10,491 nucleotides of DNA, from the NCBI GenBank assembly GCA_902796565.1, contig CADBPP010000310.1, forward strand, positions 1-10,491. The letters are read 5' to 3'. The position numbers and the translations under genes were made by a program. Positions 6,468 through 10,491 of this stretch are shown here, piece by piece. The stretch is from an uncultured Eubacteriales bacterium. Lineage in GTDB: Bacteria > Bacillota > Clostridia > Eubacteriales > Anaerofustaceae. Position 1 is the stretch's first letter, and each line of letters opens with the position of its first letter. Below the pieces are notes generated by a model. That model made no database searches, was not told where the DNA came from, and saw nothing but the letters and a program-made list of their open reading frames with translations.

Positions 6468-9062
6468 ATGGATAGAAAAATAATTGCCATCGACTATATG
6501 TCCCTGCTGTACAAGGCGTTTTACGGTGTGCGTCCCATGCATTCATCGGACGGCACCCCCACCAACGCTGTGTACGGCTTTCTCAACATGTTCCTGAAAC
6601 TCCTTTCCGATCATGAGCCCGACTGCATCTTCGTCGCCAGCGACGAGTCCCGCCATACCTTCCGTACCGATATCTATTCCGACTACAAGGGCGGACGGGA
6701 CGCCATGCCCGAGGACATGAGACTGCAGGTGCCGGTACTCATAGATATCCTCAGGGCCGCGGGAGTGAAGTTCATCTCCGCCGAGGGGTACGAAGCTGAC
6801 GACATCATAGGCTTCATCGCCACTCAGGCCGAGAAGAACTCGGACAGGCTCACCATAGTCACAGGGGACCGGGACAGCTTCCAGCTGGCCAGCGACGATG
6901 TCTCGATCCTTTACGCGAAAAGAGGCGTATCGGATACGGTGGACGTGACTCCCGAATACATCAGGGAAGAATACGGTCTTGCCCCGAAGCAGCTCATCGA
7001 ACTCAAGGCCCTTATGGGGGACAAGAGCGACAATATCCCGGGAGTCGCGGGCGTGGGCGAAAAGACCGCGCTGGAACTGATAAAAACATACTCATCCGTG
7101 GACGGTGTCTACGAAAACATAGACAGCATAAAGGGGAAGCTCAGGGATAAGCTCATAGCCGACCGCGACAACGCTTACATGTCCCGCAGGCTGGGGGAGA
7201 TCCTAAGGGATCTGCCTGTGGAACTGGATTACGATACGGCTGACGATTTCGACATGAAGCGTCCCGAGGTGATCGAGATCCTTTCAAAATATGAGCTGAA
7301 GAGCATCATCAGAAACCTGGGAGCCGAAGAGGAGAAGAAGGCAGATAACGCGGAAGAGATCTCCTACATCGAGGAACTGCCGCCTCTTTCCGCACTCCGG
7401 GGAAAGACCTGCTGTGTATACATGAGCGATCCGGAGATATCTTCCGATATCGCCCTGTGCTGCGACGGAAGGATATATGTCGTAAAGGACGTGTCCGTTG
7501 TCAGTCTTAAAGAGCTTTTCTCATCCGATAGCGGCATAGAACTCACCGTCCATGACGCGAAGACACTGTGGAAGGCCCTTAAGAGTAAGGGCATCGAATC
7601 CGACAATATCGTCTTCGACACATTCGTCGCTGCGTACGTGATAAATTCATCGGACGAACGCTATGAACTGCCCTTTATAACGAAGAAATATCTCGGGGAG
7701 GATATCCCCGAGGGTCCTTCGGGACAGAAGAGTTTCTTCGATCTTACCGGGGAGGATCCCTCCCTGATGGCCCGCAAGGTGTCTGCGATCTCCCGGCTCA
7801 GCACCATCCTCAGGGAAAAGCTCTCATCGGATGGGGAAGAAGCCCTCTATTACGATATCGAGCACAGACTCATCTTCGTGCTGGCGGAGATGGAGATGCT
7901 GGGATTCAGGGTGGACCGTGAAGGTCTTCTTGAGATAGGAAGAGATCTTAACGGGAGGATCGAGGCACTGACGGAAAAGATCCTGGAGACTGCGGGAAAG
8001 GGAAGGGATTTCAATATCAATTCCACCAAGCAGCTGGGAGCTCTGCTTTTCGACGAACTTAAGCTTCCGGTCATCAAGAAGACGAAGACGGGCTATTCCA
8101 CCGACAGCGAAGTGCTCGAAGCCCTTTATGACGCCCATCCCATCATCCCGATGATCATCGAGCTCAGGGCCTTATCGAAGCTGAATTCCACCTACATCAA
8201 CGGGATGGCGGATCTGATCGATCCCGCTTCAAGGATACATTCCAGCTTCAATCAGACCATAACCACCACCGGCAGGATATCCTCATCCAACCCGAACCTG
8301 CAGAACATCCCCGTCAGGACCGAGGAAGGAAAGGTCATCCGTAAGGTATTCGTCCCGTCGGATGAGGACAGTCTCATTGTATCCGCGGACTACTCCCAGA
8401 TCGAGCTGAGGGTCCTGGCCCACATCGCTGAGGACGATAACATGATAGAGGCCTTCAGAAGCGGTACGGACATCCATACCAAGACTGCTTCCGAAGTATT
8501 CAATGTCCCCATTTCCGAGGTCACAAAGGAAATGAGGAGCCGTGCGAAGGCAGTCAACTTCGGTATCGTCTACGGCATAAGCGATTACGGCCTCGCGAAG
8601 AACATCGGAAGCACACGCAAGGAAGCGAAGGAATACATAGAATCCTATCTCGAGAAATTCCCGAGAGTAAAGGAGTACATGGGTATAATCGTGGAGTTCG
8701 CCAGGCAGAAGGGTTATGTCACCACCCTCTACGGCAGGAGGAGATATCTTTCCGATATAAACTCCAGGAACTTTGCCCTGCGCTCCTTCAGCGAGCGCAC
8801 AGCCCTGAATACTCCGATCCAGGGGACGGCTGCCGACATCATAAAGATCGCCATGATCGCAGTAAGGGACGAGCTCAAAAAGAGGAATATGAGATCGAAG
8901 CTGATCCTTCAGATCCATGACGAACTGATAATAGACACGAAAAAGGACGAGCTGGAGGAAGTGATGCAGATACTGCGGGACAAGATGGAGAACGCAGCTG
9001 AGCTCAGAGTCCCCCTCATCGTGGACATAGGATACGGAGAGAACTGGTATGAGACAAAATAA
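6468..9062 (+). CDS. polA: DNA polymerase I, with 5'-3' exonuclease and degenerate proofreading domain
   Basis: This 864-residue family A polymerase fills gaps and removes RNA primers. The 5' nuclease (about 1-285) has D9, YEADDIIG (108-115), TGDRDSF (132-138) and GDKSDNIPGVAGVGEKTA (184-201), so its metal-binding acids are present. The 3'-5' exonuclease region (about 300-460) lacks the D-x-E motif: the aligned strand reads CCVYMSDPE (315-323). Only FDT (383-385) resembles an active-site segment, so proofreading is probably lost, as in Bacillus PolA. The polymerase core is intact: TTTGRISSSNPNLQNIP (599-615), motif A SADYSQIELR (639-648, D641), motif B RSRAKAVNFGIVYG (690-703, R690, K694, F698) and motif C QIHDELI (815-821, D818). 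F698 at the E. coli F762 position predicts ddNTP discrimination. GGAG lies 7 bases before the start. The end overlaps coaE by 14 bases, a familiar pairing in this phylum. Confidence 0.97.
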   Translation: MDRKIIAIDYMSLLYKAFYGVRPMHSSDGTPTNAVYGFLNMFLKLLSDHEPDCIFVASDESRHTFRTDIYSDYKGGRDAMPEDMRLQVPVLIDILRAAGVKFISAEGYEADDIIGFIATQAEKNSDRLTIVTGDRDSFQLASDDVSILYAKRGVSDTVDVTPEYIREEYGLAPKQLIELKALMGDKSDNIPGVAGVGEKTALELIKTYSSVDGVYENIDSIKGKLRDKLIADRDNAYMSRRLGEILRDLPVELDYDTADDFDMKRPEVIEILSKYELKSIIRNLGAEEEKKADNAEEISYIEELPPLSALRGKTCCVYMSDPEISSDIALCCDGRIYVVKDVSVVSLKELFSSDSGIELTVHDAKTLWKALKSKGIESDNIVFDTFVAAYVINSSDERYELPFITKKYLGEDIPEGPSGQKSFFDLTGEDPSLMARKVSAISRLSTILREKLSSDGEEALYYDIEHRLIFVLAEMEMLGFRVDREGLLEIGRDLNGRIEALTEKILETAGKGRDFNINSTKQLGALLFDELKLPVIKKTKTGYSTDSEVLEALYDAHPIIPMIIELRALSKLNSTYINGMADLIDPASRIHSSFNQTITTTGRISSSNPNLQNIPVRTEEGKVIRKVFVPSDEDSLIVSADYSQIELRVLAHIAEDDNMIEAFRSGTDIHTKTASEVFNVPISEVTKEMRSRAKAVNFGIVYGISDYGLAKNIGSTRKEAKEYIESYLEKFPRVKEYMGIIVEFARQKGYVTTLYGRRRYLSDINSRNFALRSFSERTALNTPIQGTAADIIKIAMIAVRDELKKRNMRSKLILQIHDELIIDTKKDELEEVMQILRDKMENAAELRVPLIVDIGYGENWYETK

Positions 9063-9666
9063 CACATCATTCATCGTGGGAGTGACCGGAGGAGTGGGAA
9101 GCGGAAAATCCACCGTTTCAATGATCCTTTCAAAGGAACTGCCCGGTTTTCTCATCGACGCCGATGAGATCTCAAGGAAAGTATCCGAACTGCCTGAGAC
9201 GAAAGACAGGATAAGGCAGGAATTCAGTGACGGGGTCTTCAAGGGAGACGAACTCGACAGGAAGAAGCTGGGAAAGGTAGTGTTCTCGGATCCCGCAAAA
9301 AGGGCCATCCTCAACGGGATCATACATCCCATGGTCAAAAAGGTCTTCAGAGAGCGCACCGTCGAGCACGGCGACAATGAATACATCATCTATGACTGCC
9401 CTCTTCTGATCGAAGCGGACCTGCAGCATGATGTGGACCTTACACTTTTGGTCTACGTGGATGAGGATCTTCAGCTGGAAAGGGTCATGACCCGCGACGG
9501 CCTCGGGAAAAAGGACGCGCTGGACAGGATAAACTCCCAGATGAAGCTCGAGGACAAGATACCCCTTTCCGACATAGTGGTGTACAACGATTCGGATCTG
9601 GAGGATCTGAAGGAAAGGGTAAAAGCCGCAGCCGATGAGATCAGGTCAGCAAAAGCCAGGCTTTGA
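9049..9666 (+). CDS. coaE: Dephospho-CoA kinase
   Basis: CoaE phosphorylates the 3'-hydroxyl of the dephospho-CoA ribose with ATP, the last step of coenzyme A synthesis. It has 205 residues, the usual size. The P-loop is GVTGGVGSGKST (11-22). IDADEISRKV (36-45) carries the conserved acid (D37), FKGDELDRKKLGKVVF (64-79) matches the family's G-x-L-D-R-x-x-L-x-x-x-V-F stretch, and ILNGIIHPMV (87-96) and DCPLLIEADL (116-125) follow. The lid region has the arginine in VMTRDGL (146-152) and RINSQMKLEDK (160-170). The usual AD before the final I-x-N is SD here (SDIVVYN, 174-180). The ATG lies inside polA, with GGAGAG 7 bases upstream. The 3' end overlaps queG by 32 bases, so translation of the two is probably coupled. 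Confidence 0.96.
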   Translation: MRQNNTSFIVGVTGGVGSGKSTVSMILSKELPGFLIDADEISRKVSELPETKDRIRQEFSDGVFKGDELDRKKLGKVVFSDPAKRAILNGIIHPMVKKVFRERTVEHGDNEYIIYDCPLLIEADLQHDVDLTLLVYVDEDLQLERVMTRDGLGKKDALDRINSQMKLEDKIPLSDIVVYNDSDLEDLKERVKAAADEIRSAKARL

Positions 9667-10491
9667 TGAGGTTCTTTCCGTTCTCGCTTCCCGGTGCGGG
9701 ATCGACCTCGCATCGGTCTGCGATACGGATCTTTTTACATCCCTGGGAAAACAGGTAGCAGAAGAATACGGAGATGCTCCGCTGGCCTTCTCAAAGGGGG
9801 ACATAAGGGAAAGATTCGACATCAAAGGTGAGTGGGAGGAAGGAAAGGGGATCATATCCTTCGCCGTGAGCTATGCTCCCTCGGATAAAGGCAATAAGGA
9901 TCCCGGGTCTGTCAGGGTATGCAAGGCCTCCTGGGGGGAGGATTACCATGAAGTCCTTAGGAGAAAGGGAGAGGAGTTGATGAAGCTCTTCACCGGAACA
10001 TATCCCTGCTCCTGGAAGGTATACGTTGATACGGGAAAACTTTCGGATCGCGCCTGCGCCTACTGCGCGGGGATAGGCTTCTACGGAAAAAACGGATTCA
10101 TCATCTCGCCGGAATACGGAAGCTTCATTTTTCTCGGACATATCCTGACGGATATCCCCCTAGAGAAAAGGACCGATCCCCTTGAAAACCTGTGCGGTGA
10201 ATGTGAAAAGTGCCTGAAGATATGTCCCAGGGGAGCTCTCGGGAAGAAAAAGTGGGTGGACTATGAGAACTGCGTCTCCTATCTTAACCAGAAGGGCCGC
10301 TCATACGAAGAGACCGACTACATCTACGGATGCGATCTGTGTCAGAACGTCTGCCCCTTCAATGAAAGGGCTCCGAAGGACCTCCATGACGAATTCAGTT
10401 TCCCGAAAGCTCTTTGCTATCCCGATCCCCGGGAACTGGTAAACATGGATGACGATGAATTCAAAAAGCTGTACGGCAATAGCGCCCTGGC
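9635..10491 (+). CDS. queG: Epoxyqueuosine reductase QueG, 5' part (3' end outside window)
   Basis: QueG is the cobalamin- and Fe-S-dependent enzyme that reduces epoxyqueuosine in tRNA to queuosine, the final pathway step. The reading frame is open to the window edge, giving 285 residues; the stop is outside. The ATG at 9635 is the only standard start after an in-frame TAA at 9620-9622. It opens MRSGQQKPGFDEV, followed by CGIDLASVCD, which fits the family's N terminus. Known motifs are VDTGKLSDRACA then GFYGKNGF (cobalamin/active-site region, about 130-153) and GSFIFLGHILTDIP (162-175). All eight [4Fe-4S] cysteines appear to be present: C187, C190, C193, C197, C213, C233, C236 and C240 (CGECEKCLKICP, NCVSYL, GCDLCQNVCPFN). 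It overlaps coaE by 32 bases. AAGGAAAGGG (9610-9619) is a somewhat distant ribosome site. Confidence 0.93.
   Translation, partial: MRSGQQKPGFDEVLSVLASRCGIDLASVCDTDLFTSLGKQVAEEYGDAPLAFSKGDIRERFDIKGEWEEGKGIISFAVSYAPSDKGNKDPGSVRVCKASWGEDYHEVLRRKGEELMKLFTGTYPCSWKVYVDTGKLSDRACAYCAGIGFYGKNGFIISPEYGSFIFLGHILTDIPLEKRTDPLENLCGECEKCLKICPRGALGKKKWVDYENCVSYLNQKGRSYEETDYIYGCDLCQNVCPFNERAPKDLHDEFSFPKALCYPDPRELVNMDDDEFKKLYGNSAL

Noticed and set aside
8283..9389. A 368-codon open frame on the minus strand across polA and coaE
   Set aside because: It lies wholly antisense to two confidently identified genes, its product is low-complexity with no family resemblance, and no ribosome site was found. It is an effect of codon bias.

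Overview
The window looks like core chromosome of a low-G+C-lineage Gram-positive anaerobe, most likely a Clostridia-type member of the Bacillota. The reasons are the gene order ruvA-ruvB-queA and polA-coaE, strong AGGAGG-type ribosome sites, a DNA polymerase I whose proofreading domain has lost its catalytic acids, and a class I-gamma (Thermus/Bacillus-type) aminotransferase. By eye the coding sequence is moderately G+C-rich, with frequent ATA (Ile) and AGG/AGA (Arg) codons. The family or genus cannot be fixed from this. No mobile element, CRISPR array, rRNA or tRNA gene was seen.

Left block (1-3016, plus strand): the 3' part of a YigZ/IMPACT-family gene, then ruvA, ruvB and queA. These four genes overlap or nearly touch and read as one operon for Holliday-junction branch migration and tRNA queuosine synthesis. 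The block ends at a strong hairpin (3072-3101) that can stop transcription from both sides.

Middle (3103-5061, minus strand): one large gene of unknown function that breaks the otherwise plus-strand layout. It encodes about 652 residues, has its own near-consensus promoter, and converges on queA across the shared terminator. Its protein carries a diverged internal repeat, a glycine-rich hydrophobic stretch, a long charged helical segment and an aromatic, glycine-rich C-terminal tail. It is the least explained item in the window.

Right block (5285-10491, plus strand): a PLP-dependent aspartate-type aminotransferase, polA, coaE and queG. Gaps are 1 nt or negative, so this looks like a second operon starting in the divergent intergenic region 5062-5284. 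queG has no stop here and runs off the right edge. QueA (left block) makes epoxyqueuosine in tRNA and QueG (right block) reduces it to queuosine, so the last two steps of one pathway sit on either side of the unknown gene. The remaining genes are ordinary housekeeping functions.
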